Assembly: GCF_002850745.1 (NCBI RefSeq)
Contig: NZ_KZ559466.1
Location: forward strand, 224,512-288,511
Direction of reading: 5' to 3'
DNA from: Nonomuraea indica
Lineage (GTDB): Bacteria; Actinomycetota; Actinomycetes; Streptosporangiales; Streptosporangiaceae
DNA: 64,000 bases
Part shown: in pieces, positions 25,019-39,770 of the stretch
Layout: every line of letters begins with the position of its first letter
Position numbering within the stretch: the stretch's first letter is position 1
Made by a program: the position numbers and the translations under genes
The notes under the pieces: model-generated
Databases searched by the model: none
Told to the model about the DNA's origin: nothing
What the model saw: only the letters and a program-made list of their open reading frames with translations

Positions 25019-26482
25019 TTGTCCACCGCCGAGTCGATCAGCGAACCTCTGGCCGGCGGCCACCGCCACCTGCCCGGGCCGCCCGCCCTCATCCAGGGCG
25101 GGATGGGCGTCGGGGTGTCCGGGTGGCGCCTGGCGCGGGCCGTCGCCCGCGCCGGGCAGCTCGGCGTGGTGTCCGGGACGGCTCTGGACGCCACCCTGGC
25201 CCGGCGGCTGCAGCTCGGCGACCCGGACGGCCGGCTGCGCCACGCGCTGGCGCACTTCCCGGTGCCCGAGGTCGCCGAGCGGATCCTGCGGCGTTACTAC
25301 GTGGCGGGCGGGACGGCCCCCGGCGTCCCGTACCGGCCCGTGCCGCGACTGGGGCTGCGGCCGAACCGGGCCCGCGACGAGCTGACGGTGGTCGCGAACT
25401 TCGCGGAGGTGTTCCTGGCCAAGGAGGGCCATGACGGCCTGGTCGGCGTCAACTACCTGGAGAAGATCCAGCTGGCCACGCCGGCCGCGGCCTACGGGGC
25501 GATGCTGGCCGGGGTGGACTACGTCCTGGTCGGCGCCGGCATCCCGGCCGAGATCCCGCGGCTGCTCGACGACCTGGCGGCGGGCCGGGCGGCGGAGCTG
25601 ACGGTCACGGTGGCGGGCGGCGACGACTCGGCGCAGGGTCACCAGGTCCGCCTGGACCCGGTGGCGCTGCTCGGGCCGGAGCTGCCGCCGCCGCCGCGGC
25701 CGCGGTTCCTGGCGATCGTCTCCTCGCACATTCTGGCCGCGTACCTGGCCCGGTCGCCGGCGACGCGGCCGGACGGGTTCGTGGTGGAGTCGCCGGTGGC
25801 GGGCGGGCACAGCGCGCCGCCGCGCGGGCGGCTGCAACTGGACGACGCCGGCGACCCCGTGTACGGGCCGCGGGACGAGGCCGACACCGCGAAGCTGACG
25901 GCGATCGGGCTGCCGTTCTGGCTGGCCGGCGGCTACGGCACGCCCGGCGGGCTGGCGCGGGCCCGGGCGGCCGGGGCCGCGGGGATCCAGGTGGGTTCGG
26001 CGTTCGCGCTGTGCCGGGAGTCGGGGCTGGACGGCGAGCTGCGGGAGCGGATGCTGCGGCGTGCCCGGGCGGGCACGCTGCGGGTCCGCAACGATCCGCG
26101 GGCCTCCCCCACCGGCTTCCCGTTCAAGATCGCGGACGTGCCGGGGACGATATCCGACCCGGCCGTGTACGCCGCGCGGCCGCGGCTGTGCGATGTGGGC
26201 TACCTTCGTACGCCGTTCGTCAAGCCGGACGGCGCGATCGGGTACCGCTGCCCGGCGGAGCCGGTCGACACCTTCGTCCGCAAGGGGCGCCCGGAGGAGG
26301 AGGCCGCCGAACGGCACTGCCTGTGCAACGGGCTGCTCTCCGCGATCGGGCTCGGCCAGACCCGGCCGGACGGCTACCAGGAGCCGCCGCTGCTCACCCT
26401 GGGGCAGGACACGGGGTTCCTCGCCGGGCTGCCTGACGACCACTCGGCCGCCGACGTGGTCGCGCACCTCCTCGGCGGCTGA
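25019..26482 (+). CDS. Nitronate monooxygenase family protein
   Basis: A 487-residue FMN-dependent TIM-barrel enzyme of the nitronate monooxygenase/2-nitropropane dioxygenase group. Visible elements are LIQGGMGVGVSGWRLARAVARAG at the start, GGHSAPPRG with the likely catalytic His, and the phosphate-binding LAGGYGTPGGLARA...AAGIQVGSAFALC. It oxidises alkyl nitronates with O2; the longer C-terminal part (from about 390) with several Cys is like PfaD-type members. TTG 25019 follows GGAGG by 9 bp. Divergence from nsrR suggests shared control in nitro/nitrosative stress, which is inference. Confidence 0.85.
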   Translation: MSTAESISEPLAGGHRHLPGPPALIQGGMGVGVSGWRLARAVARAGQLGVVSGTALDATLARRLQLGDPDGRLRHALAHFPVPEVAERILRRYYVAGGTAPGVPYRPVPRLGLRPNRARDELTVVANFAEVFLAKEGHDGLVGVNYLEKIQLATPAAAYGAMLAGVDYVLVGAGIPAEIPRLLDDLAAGRAAELTVTVAGGDDSAQGHQVRLDPVALLGPELPPPPRPRFLAIVSSHILAAYLARSPATRPDGFVVESPVAGGHSAPPRGRLQLDDAGDPVYGPRDEADTAKLTAIGLPFWLAGGYGTPGGLARARAAGAAGIQVGSAFALCRESGLDGELRERMLRRARAGTLRVRNDPRASPTGFPFKIADVPGTISDPAVYAARPRLCDVGYLRTPFVKPDGAIGYRCPAEPVDTFVRKGRPEEEAAERHCLCNGLLSAIGLGQTRPDGYQEPPLLTLGQDTGFLAGLPDDHSAADVVAHLLGG

Positions 26483-26778
26483 GCCCGCCCGCACAGCGGC
26501 GCGGGCCGCGCGCCTGGCGCGATCTGACGGAGGCATGCCCCGACACGGGCGGCGTGGGGGGTCGTCGGCGGGTCCGGCTTCGGTGAGCGGGGCGGCGCCG
26601 AGGGCGGTAACGGACCCGCGCGGTCTTCTCGGGCACGGGAATGGTTCCAGCCGGTCGCGGCGGTGCCGGCGCCGCCGGTCAGGGTCAGGGGCGGATGGCC
26701 GGGGGGTACAGCCCAGTGCCGCAGACCTTCGCCTGCGTCTCGTCAGGTGATTCGCGATCTGAATGGCTCGGTCGGTGA

Positions 26779-26931
26779 TCAGCTCGTTCGGTTCGGCCCC
26801 GATGACGGGCAGCGGGCGGACAGCTTGGCGACGCCGCGCCAGATGTCAATGGGGTTGACGCCTTGGCGGAGCCGCCTCTCCTGCTGGGCGGTGCGGGTGA
26901 GCTGCTCCATCTGCCTGAAGAGCTGGTTCAT
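26779..26931 (-). CDS. Possible small protein of 50 residues
   Basis: An ATG-started frame (MNQLFRQMEQLTRTAQQERR..., then GVNPIDIWRGVAKLS) has a residue composition like a real helical, Gln/Arg-rich protein and lower GC at third positions than random frames here. No ribosome site is visible, and I do not recognise it. It lies downstream of pyk. The rest of the gap 26483-26990 shows nothing I can support. Confidence 0.3.
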   Translation of the reverse strand: MNQLFRQMEQLTRTAQQERRLRQGVNPIDIWRGVAKLSARCPSSGPNRTS

Positions 26932-26990
26932 GCCGAAACGCCCGGCCGCGGGCGCGACCGGGCGGAAGGTGTCGAGGGTGTGGAAGGTGG

Positions 26991-28421
26991 TCAGTTGCCG
27001 TGGGAGACGGCGGAGCCGATCGTGTGGACGCGCAGGGCGTTGGTGGAGCCGGGGGTGCCGGGCGGGGAACCCGCCACGATGACCACCTTGTCGCCCTTCT
27101 CCAGGCGGCCGAGCGACAGCAGCGACGCCTCCACCTGGCGCACCATGTCGTCGGTGTGGTGCACGAACGGCACCTGGAACGTCTCCACCCCCCACGTCAG
27201 CGAGAGCTGCCCGCGCACGTGCGGGGCGGAGGTGAAGGCCAGCAGCGGGATGGGCGAGCGGTAGCGGGCCAGCCGTCGGGCGGTCTCGCCGGACATGGTG
27301 AACGCCACCAGCGCCTTGGCGCCGACGATGGCGCCCACCTCGGCGGCGGCGCGGGCGATGGCGCCGCCCGTGGTCTCCGGCATGCGCTCCAGCGTGTGGG
27401 TGGCCTGGAGCGAGGACTTCTCCGCCGCGCAGGCGATGCGGTCCATCGTGGAGACGGCCTCGATCGGGTAGTTGCCCACCGAGGTCTCGCCGGACAGCAT
27501 GACCGCGTCGGCGCCGTCCATGACGGCGTAGGCGACGTCGGAAGCCTCGGCGCGGGTGGGGCGGGGGGCGCTCATCATCGAGTCGAGCATCTGGGTGGCG
27601 ACGATGACCGGGCGGGCCTTCTCGCGGCACAGCTCGATGATGCGCCGCTGCACGATGGGCACCTGCTCCAGCGGCAGCTCCACGCCGAGGTCGCCGCGGG
27701 CGACCATGATGCCGTCGAACGCCTCGACGATCTCGGGGAGCCGCTCGACCGCCTGCGGCTTCTCGATCTTGGCGAGCAGCGGGAGGCGGACGGCCTCCTG
27801 CTCCATGATGTTGCGGACCACGTCGGCGTCGGAGGGGCGGCGGACGAAGGACAGGGCGATCATGTCGAAGCCGGTGCGCAGCGCCCAGCGCAGGTCGGAC
27901 TCGTCCTTGTCGGTGAGCGCGGGGGCGCTGACGTTGACGCCGGGCAGGTTGAGGCCCTTGTTGTCGGAGATCATGCCGCCGATGACGACGCGGGTGGTGA
28001 CGCGCTGGCCGTCGACGCGGGTGACCTCCAGCACGAGGCGGCCGTCGTCGACCAGGATGGTGTCGCCGGGGCGGACGTCGCCGGGCAGGCCCTTGTAGGT
28101 GGTGGAGACCTGGTCGCGGTCGCCGGGCACGTCCTCGGTGGTGATGGTGAAGACGTCGCCGAAGCCGAGCCGCACCGGGCCCTCCTCGAACCGGCCGACG
28201 CGGATCTTGGGGCCCTGCAGGTCGGCGAGCACGCCTACGCCGCGGCCGAGGTCGGCCGCCACCTCCCTGACCCGGTCGTAGACCTCTTTGTGCAGGTCAT
28301 GGTCGCCATGGCTGAGGTTGAACCGGGCAACGTCCATGCCGGCGGAGATCAACTCGCGCAGGCGTTCGGGGGAGGACGTGGCGGGGCCGAGAGTGCAGAC
28401 GATTTTCGCGCGACGAGTCAC
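26991..28421 (-). CDS. pyk: Pyruvate kinase
   Basis: Pyk makes pyruvate and ATP from phosphoenolpyruvate and ADP, the last glycolytic step. The 476-residue product has RRAKIVCTLGPATSSPERLRELISAGMDVARFNLSHG at the start, the active-site region LPLLAKIEKPQAVERL with catalytic Lys, MVARGDLGVELPLEQVP, and MLDSMMSAPRPTRAEASDVAYAVMDGADAVMLSGET. GTG 28421 follows AGGTAGGA. Length and order of domains A, B and C are normal. It lies alone between the small frame and the subtilase gene, all on the minus strand. Confidence 0.96.
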   Translation of the reverse strand: MTRRAKIVCTLGPATSSPERLRELISAGMDVARFNLSHGDHDLHKEVYDRVREVAADLGRGVGVLADLQGPKIRVGRFEEGPVRLGFGDVFTITTEDVPGDRDQVSTTYKGLPGDVRPGDTILVDDGRLVLEVTRVDGQRVTTRVVIGGMISDNKGLNLPGVNVSAPALTDKDESDLRWALRTGFDMIALSFVRRPSDADVVRNIMEQEAVRLPLLAKIEKPQAVERLPEIVEAFDGIMVARGDLGVELPLEQVPIVQRRIIELCREKARPVIVATQMLDSMMSAPRPTRAEASDVAYAVMDGADAVMLSGETSVGNYPIEAVSTMDRIACAAEKSSLQATHTLERMPETTGGAIARAAAEVGAIVGAKALVAFTMSGETARRLARYRSPIPLLAFTSAPHVRGQLSLTWGVETFQVPFVHHTDDMVRQVEASLLSLGRLEKGDKVVIVAGSPPGTPGSTNALRVHTIGSAVSHGN

Positions 28422-28576
28422 GAGTCCTACCTTAATTGGTACAGACCACTTGGCGTCACCGACGACGGAGAACAGCGTTGCGGCGCCCCCGTGCCCGGCC
28501 GCTGCCGGCGGGCGTTCGACGCGGTGACGCCGGACGGCTCTGCCCAGCCTACGACGGGCGGCGCGGCCGGGGCACG

Positions 28577-30262
<1,686 letters not shown>

Positions 30263-30328
30263 TCTTCCCCCGTCCACCACATTTGCGCAGATTCTGCATC
30301 TTCCCGGCAGTTCGCCGATGATGCAACT

Positions 30329-31540
30329 TCACCCCCGTACGGGAGCGTGGACGGGAGGGGCCGGGGTGAAGCGCACCGGCAGCGACTCGTACCCGGAGAC
30401 GAAGTTGGCCGGCCGGCAGGCGGGCTCGCGGTCGTCCACCGGCTCCATGTCGGGCAGGCGGGCCAGCAGCCGCTCCATCATGGTGCGCAGTTCCAGCCGG
30501 GCCAGGCTGTTGCCGAGGCAGAAGTGGCTGCCGAAGCCGAAGGCGAGGTGGTCGTTGGGGGTGCGCGCCACGTCGAAGCGGTGCGGGTCGGCGAAGACGG
30601 ACTCGTCGCGGTTGGCGGAGGGGTAGAGCAGCAGCACCTGCTCGCCCTCACGCAGCCGCTGCCCGCCGAGCACGGTGTCGGCGGTGACGGTGCGGGCCAT
30701 GTTCTTGATGGGCGAGACCCAGCGCAGCATCTCCTCGACCGCCGCCGGGATGCCGGCCGGGTCCTCGATGAGCGCGCGGCGCTGGGCGGGATGGGTGAAG
30801 AGCTGGTACGCGCCGCCGGACAGGACGTGCCGGGTGGTCTCGTCGCCGCCGATGAGGATGAGCAGCGACTCGTAGACGAGGGAGGCGTGGTCGAGGCGCT
30901 CCCCGGCGACCTCGGCGTGCACGAGCGTGCTGATGAGGTCGTCGCGGGGGCATCCGCGCCGGTCGGCGATGACCCGACCGGCGTAGGCCTCGTACTGCTC
31001 GAACGCCTCGGCGGCGCGGACCAGCAGGTCGCTGTCGGACTGGCCGACGAGGCCGCGCAGCATGTCGTCGGACCAGCGCATCAGCGCGTCCCGGTCCTCG
31101 GGCGCCACGCCGAGGGCGTCGCCGATGACGATCAGCGGGAGCGGCGCGGCGATGTCCCAGACGAAGTCGCACGCGCCGCGCTCGCAGACCCGGTCGAGGA
31201 TCCGGTCGCACAGCAGGCGGATGCGCCCGGCCTGCGCGGCGACCCGGCGCGGCGTGAACCCGCGGCTGACGAGCCTGCGCCGGAGCAGGTGCGCGGGGTC
31301 GTCCATGTCGATCATCATGGGCAGCGCTGCGGCGTCCGGCCGGATGCCGCGCGCGCTGGAGAACGTCCGGGGGTTCAGGGAGACGTGGCGGACGTCGTGG
31401 TGGGAGGCGACGCCCCACACGCGGCCGTCCCAGTAGACGGGGGCGTTCTCGCGCATCCACCGCAGCTCCTCCTGCGGGTCGCGGCCCCAGAAGGTCCCGC
31501 TCACCAGGTCGATGGCGTCGTTGACCGGATGCTCTGTCAC
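30329..31540 (-). CDS. Cytochrome P450, CYP142-like steroid C26/C27 monooxygenase
   Basis: The 403-residue P450 has GGDETT in helix I (231-236), E270-x-x-R273 in helix K and the haem loop FGFGSHFCLGN with ligand Cys341. Long stretches match the CYP142 type I recall (GIRPD-ALPMMIDMDDPAHLLRR, CERG-CDFV-D-AAPLP, LLILIGGDETTRH, RPANFVSG-ES-PV-FTP). CYP142 oxidises the cholesterol or cholestenone side chain. No ferredoxin or other steroid gene is adjacent. GTG 31540 is the start of homology. Subfamily assignment is from memory of motifs, not from a search. Confidence 0.88.
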   Translation of the reverse strand: MTEHPVNDAIDLVSGTFWGRDPQEELRWMRENAPVYWDGRVWGVASHHDVRHVSLNPRTFSSARGIRPDAAALPMMIDMDDPAHLLRRRLVSRGFTPRRVAAQAGRIRLLCDRILDRVCERGACDFVWDIAAPLPLIVIGDALGVAPEDRDALMRWSDDMLRGLVGQSDSDLLVRAAEAFEQYEAYAGRVIADRRGCPRDDLISTLVHAEVAGERLDHASLVYESLLILIGGDETTRHVLSGGAYQLFTHPAQRRALIEDPAGIPAAVEEMLRWVSPIKNMARTVTADTVLGGQRLREGEQVLLLYPSANRDESVFADPHRFDVARTPNDHLAFGFGSHFCLGNSLARLELRTMMERLLARLPDMEPVDDREPACRPANFVSGYESLPVRFTPAPPVHAPVRG

Positions 31541-31780
31541 GGATCCATCGAACCAAGCAAGCGATAGCTTAACAAGCGTCGACCTGAAAGTTTCACGCGA
31601 CCGCCCCGGCGGCCCGCCCGCCCGTCCGGCGGCCCTCCGGGCAACGGCCGGTCGCGACGCACCCGAACGGCCGACCACCATCCCACGGGGCTTGCCGGCC
31701 GTTCCGGCCGCCCTACCATGCGCGGGACGGATCACCACGCCCTAGCCTGGACCGCCTCCCCCGCTCGACGTGGCGTCGGG

Positions 31781-32794
31781 TCAGCGGCCGCTGCCGGCGA
31801 CGATGCCGGTGTACGAGCCGATCACCCGCACCTGGGCGGGCTCGGCGGTCTTCGGGGGGATGTACGCCACCACCTGCAGCAATTCGCCCACTTTCATCCA
31901 CATGTAGTACTTGCGGGGGAGGATGCCGTTGTTCTTCTGGAAGACGTAGTTGCGCTGCGAGCCCTGGATGACGTCGTAGCGCTTGGTCCGCTGGAGCGTG
32001 GTGAAGGCGAGCGCGCCGCCGTCGGCCGTGCGCAGGGCGTAGGAGGGGTACTCGGTCGCCGGCTTGACGCTCTCGGCGAGCCGGGCGTACCGCTTCATCG
32101 TGATCCTGTTGCCGGCGGCGCCGGTGGTGAGCGGGTCGGCCGCGAAACGGCTCTTGGCGGCGGTCGTGCCCTTGCCCGCCAGATGGACGGCGTAGCTCCT
32201 GGCGAAGTCGGCGGGCGACATCATCAGGCCGGTGGCGTCCGCCTGGTCCACTTCGGTGGCAGCGCCGGAGGCGTCGGTCCGGAGCTTCGGCAGGTCCCGA
32301 GCGGCGAGCTCCTCGAAGACGTCGGGAGAGTACACCTGCCGCCAGACATCCCCGTCGCGGGCGAACACCAGGTAGGTCGGATCCTCGGCTGTCTCGTTCC
32401 TGCCCTTCCAGTACACGCTCGCCAGGAACCACCGCTGCGTGGCCGGCACCACGAAGGTGGGCCTGACGTAGCTGAACGGCGTGTACGCGTCGTCGCCCAG
32501 CTTGCGCTGGGACAGGTAGGAGGCCTTGTCGATGGCGAGGCTGGAGCCGCCCTCGTAGGCGGCGAGCAGTTCGTCGCTCAGGGCCTCGTTGGCCGCGTTG
32601 TTGCGCTCGATGTAATCCTCGAGCACCGCGTCGGCCGCCAGGGCAGGGGCGGCCGCCGAAGGCTTCGGCGTGACGGTGGCGGCGGGCGTCGCCGGCCTCT
32701 CCTGCGCCGCCCGGTTCAGCCCCGGCAGGACCGAGCAGCCCGCCACCAGGCTTCCGGCCAGCACGCCACCGACCACGCGTCCGAACTGCCGCAC
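31781..32794 (-). CDS. Putative lipoprotein of unknown function
   Basis: A 337-residue protein with a lipoprotein signal (VRQFGRVVGGVLAGSLVAGC) and an Ala/Pro/Thr linker to about residue 50. The mature part is alpha+beta with many aromatic residues (FSYVRPTFVVPATQRWFLASVYWKGR, KYYMWMKVGELLQVVAYIP). I do not recognise a named domain. GTG 32794 is preferred because GAGG stands 8 bp before it; GTG 32803 is in frame. It follows gltD on the same strand but after a terminator-like hairpin. The preceding gap 31541-31780 holds no gene I can see. Confidence 0.8.
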   Translation of the reverse strand: MRQFGRVVGGVLAGSLVAGCSVLPGLNRAAQERPATPAATVTPKPSAAAPALAADAVLEDYIERNNAANEALSDELLAAYEGGSSLAIDKASYLSQRKLGDDAYTPFSYVRPTFVVPATQRWFLASVYWKGRNETAEDPTYLVFARDGDVWRQVYSPDVFEELAARDLPKLRTDASGAATEVDQADATGLMMSPADFARSYAVHLAGKGTTAAKSRFAADPLTTGAAGNRITMKRYARLAESVKPATEYPSYALRTADGGALAFTTLQRTKRYDVIQGSQRNYVFQKNNGILPRKYYMWMKVGELLQVVAYIPPKTAEPAQVRVIGSYTGIVAGSGR

Positions 32795-32880
32795 CTCACA
32801 CACCTCACAGAATGGTCGTTCAAAGTGCCCAAAACTACCAATAACGGCCTCGCCGGCCGGCCAGGGCCCCGCAACGCCCC

Positions 32881-32915
32881 GAGCGCCCGCCCGGACGAGG
32901 TCCGGACGGGCGCTC
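32881..32915 (-). terminator. Terminator of gltBD
   Basis: Arms GAGCGCCCGCCCGGAC and GTCCGGACGGGCGCTC pair at 15 of 16 positions around a GAG loop, 16 bp after the gltD stop. There is no U-tract. Confidence 0.75.
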
Positions 32916-32930
32916 GGTGCGTCAGCGCGC

Positions 32931-34409
32931 TCAGACGAGCGGCCGCGCCGTGGGCAGGATGGGGTAGGGCAGCTCCGTGTCCCCCGTCAGGTAGCGGTCC
33001 ACGCCCGAGGCGGCGGCACGCCCCTCGGCGATCGCCCACACGATGAGCGACTGGCCGCGGCCCATGTCACCCGCGACGAAGACCCCGTCCACCTTCGACA
33101 TGTACGTCTTGTCGCGCGCGACGTTGCCCCGGGCGTCGAAGAAGCCGTCACCGGCGTCCTCGGCAAGGTCCCGCAGCAGGGCGCCCTTCTCGGGGCCGAC
33201 GAAGCCCATCGACAGGGTGACCAGCTCGGCCGGGATCTCCCGCTCGCTGCCGGGGACGGGCTTGAAGCCGTTCTGCGGCCCCTCCACCTCGACCAGGCGC
33301 AGCGCGCGGACGTTGCCGGCCTCGTCGCCGACGAACTCGGTCGTCGAGACGGCGTAGACCCGCTCGCCGTCGCCGGCCGCCAGCTCCTCGTGGGCGCTCT
33401 CCATCTTGAACAGGATGGGGAACGTCGGCCACGGCTGGCTGCCGGGCCGCGACGCGGGCGGACGCGGCATGATCTCCAGCTGGGTGACGGAGGCGGCGCC
33501 CTGCCGGATCGCGGTGCCGATGCAGTCGGCGCCGGTGTCACCGCCGCCGATCACGACCACGTGCTTGCCCTCGGCCGAGATGGGCGACGCGGCGAGGTCG
33601 CCCTCCTGCACCTTGTTGGCCAGCGGGAGGTACTCCATCGCCTGGTGCACGCCGTTCAGCTCGCGGCCGGGAACCGGCAGGTCGCGCCACTGGGTGGCGC
33701 CGCCGGACAGCACGACCGCGTCGAACTGCTCGCGCAACTGGGCGGCGGTGACGTCGACTCCGACGTTCACGCCGGTGCGGAACTCGGTGCCCTCGGCCCG
33801 CATCTGGGCCAGCCGGCGGTCGATGTGCCGCTTCTCCATCTTGAACTCGGGGATGCCGTAACGCAGCAGCCCGCCGACGCGGTCGGCCCGTTCGAACACG
33901 ACGACGTCGTGCCCGGTGCGGGTGAGCTGCTGGGCGGCGGCCAGCCCGGCGGGGCCGGAGCCGACGACCGCGACGCGCTTGCCCGTCTTGCGGGCGGGCG
34001 GCTGCGGGGTGACCCAGCCCTCGGCGAACGCCCGGTCGATGATCTCGACCTCGACCCGCTTGATCGCGACCGGGTCGGCGTTGATGCCGAGCACGCACGC
34101 CGCCTCACACGGAGCCGGGCAGAGCCTGCCGGTGAACTCGGGGAAGTTGTTCGTGGCGTGCAGCCGCTCGATCGCCTCCCGCCAGTCGGTGCGGAAGACC
34201 AGGTCGTTCCACTCGGGGATGAGGTTGCCGAGCGGGCAGCCGTTGTGGCAGAACGGGATGCCGCAGTCCATGCAGCGGGCCGCCTGCCTGGTCAGCTTCT
34301 CCTGGGAGAAGTCCTCGTAGACCTCGCGCCAGTCGCTGATGCGGACGTCCACCGGGCGGCGCGCCGGCAGCTCGCGGTCGTAGGTGAGAAACCCCTTCGG
34401 GTCAGCCAT
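32931..34409 (-). CDS. gltD: Glutamate synthase small subunit
   Basis: GltD passes electrons from NADPH through FAD to GltB, which makes glutamate from glutamine and 2-oxoglutarate. The 492-residue product has N-terminal cysteines for two Fe-S clusters (CMDCGIPFCHNGCPLGN and CPAPCEAACV), the FAD-binding VVGSGPAGLAAAQQL and the NADPH-binding VVVIGGGDTGADCIGTA, ending with GVFVAGDMGRGQSLIVWAIAEGR. ATG 34409 is 14 bp from the gltB stop, so the two are one operon. A hairpin terminator follows. Confidence 0.96.
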   Translation of the reverse strand: MADPKGFLTYDRELPARRPVDVRISDWREVYEDFSQEKLTRQAARCMDCGIPFCHNGCPLGNLIPEWNDLVFRTDWREAIERLHATNNFPEFTGRLCPAPCEAACVLGINADPVAIKRVEVEIIDRAFAEGWVTPQPPARKTGKRVAVVGSGPAGLAAAQQLTRTGHDVVVFERADRVGGLLRYGIPEFKMEKRHIDRRLAQMRAEGTEFRTGVNVGVDVTAAQLREQFDAVVLSGGATQWRDLPVPGRELNGVHQAMEYLPLANKVQEGDLAASPISAEGKHVVVIGGGDTGADCIGTAIRQGAASVTQLEIMPRPPASRPGSQPWPTFPILFKMESAHEELAAGDGERVYAVSTTEFVGDEAGNVRALRLVEVEGPQNGFKPVPGSEREIPAELVTLSMGFVGPEKGALLRDLAEDAGDGFFDARGNVARDKTYMSKVDGVFVAGDMGRGQSLIVWAIAEGRAAASGVDRYLTGDTELPYPILPTARPLV

Positions 34410-34423
34410 CGGTTACGCCTCCC

Positions 34424-38938
<4,515 letters not shown>

Positions 38939-39177
38939 TGAATCCCTCCCGTCGTCTTCGTCTGTTCAGAACTGCTCAACAGGCGGGGACGACGTTGGCC
39001 CTGCTGCATGTTGTGGGTAGAGATTACCGCACCCACATGGAGTGGTGCCCGCTCTGTCCGTATTGCGAACATTCACTGTGTCTTGACATGCGGACTCCCC
39101 CGTACCGAACAGCGGGATCACGTCCCTCATTCCCGGCCGGTACGACGTTTTTCGTCTGCTCGCCTCCTGGGCTATCT

Positions 39178-39201
39178 TTTGAACTGACCAGTCAGTTCAA
39201 A
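39178..39201. promoter_or_regulatory. Perfect palindrome, likely operator of the TetR operon
   Basis: Arms TTTGAACTGAC and GTCAGTTCAAA (11 bp each, 2-bp centre) form a perfect 24-bp palindrome 15 bp before the start of the ABC-like gene. TATCTT (39173-39178), a possible -10 element, touches it. TetR repressors recognise such sites, and a tetR gene ends this operon, so autorepression is likely. Confidence 0.75.
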
Positions 39202-39215
39202 GAGGGAGGGTGGTC

Positions 39216-39770
39216 GTGATCGTCGCCAAGGGCCTGTCGGTCGAGGAGGTGTTCGCGGACGTCACGTTCACGGCCGGGCCCGGCACGCTGACCGTGGTGG
39301 CCGGCCCTTCGGGCAGCGGCCGGACGAGCCTGCTGCTCACCCTGGCCGGCCGGATGCGACCGGCCGGGGGCACGCTGAGCGTGCACGGCCACACCCGGCC
39401 CCGCGCCATCCGCCGCGTCGCCGCGCTCGCGCTGGTGGACGGGGTGACCGACCTCAACCGGTCCCTCACCGTCGGCGAGCACCTGCGCGAGCGGCGACGG
39501 GGCGCGTACGCCGACGCGCTGGAACGGGCCGGGCTCGACACCGGCGAGGCGACCCTCGTGCGCGAGCTGGACCGGGAGGACCAGGTACGGCTCGGCGTGG
39601 CGCTGGCGCTGCTCGACGACCCCGCGGTGATCGTCGCCGACAACGTGGACCAGGGACTGCCCCCCGACCGGCAGCGGGCGCTGTGGACCCTGCTCGGCGG
39701 GCTCGGCCGGACCGTCGTGGCGTCCTGCGTGCTCCCGCCCGCCCGTTACGACCACATCGTGGAGCTGTGA
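39216..39770 (+). CDS. ABC ATPase-like protein with degenerate motifs
   Basis: A 184-residue minimal ABC fold (AKGLSVEEVFADVTFTAGPGTLTVVAGPSGSGRTSLLLTLAGRMRPAGGTL). Walker A has Arg in place of Lys (GPSGSGRTS). The signature region LDREDQVRLGVALAL lacks LSGGQ, and Walker B reads VIVADNVD, with Asn instead of the catalytic Glu. It may bind nucleotide but probably hydrolyses poorly. It is coupled (TGATG) to a YhgE/Pip membrane protein and seems to be its partner. GTG 39216 lies 7 bp after GAGGGAGG; GTG 39210 is in frame. The 277 bp before it hold no other gene. Confidence 0.82.
   Translation: MIVAKGLSVEEVFADVTFTAGPGTLTVVAGPSGSGRTSLLLTLAGRMRPAGGTLSVHGHTRPRAIRRVAALALVDGVTDLNRSLTVGEHLRERRRGAYADALERAGLDTGEATLVRELDREDQVRLGVALALLDDPAVIVADNVDQGLPPDRQRALWTLLGGLGRTVVASCVLPPARYDHIVEL

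Noticed and set aside
31541-31780. A short gene between the P450 and the lipoprotein
   Set aside because: Frames here are Arg/Pro-rich on both strands without a ribosome site.
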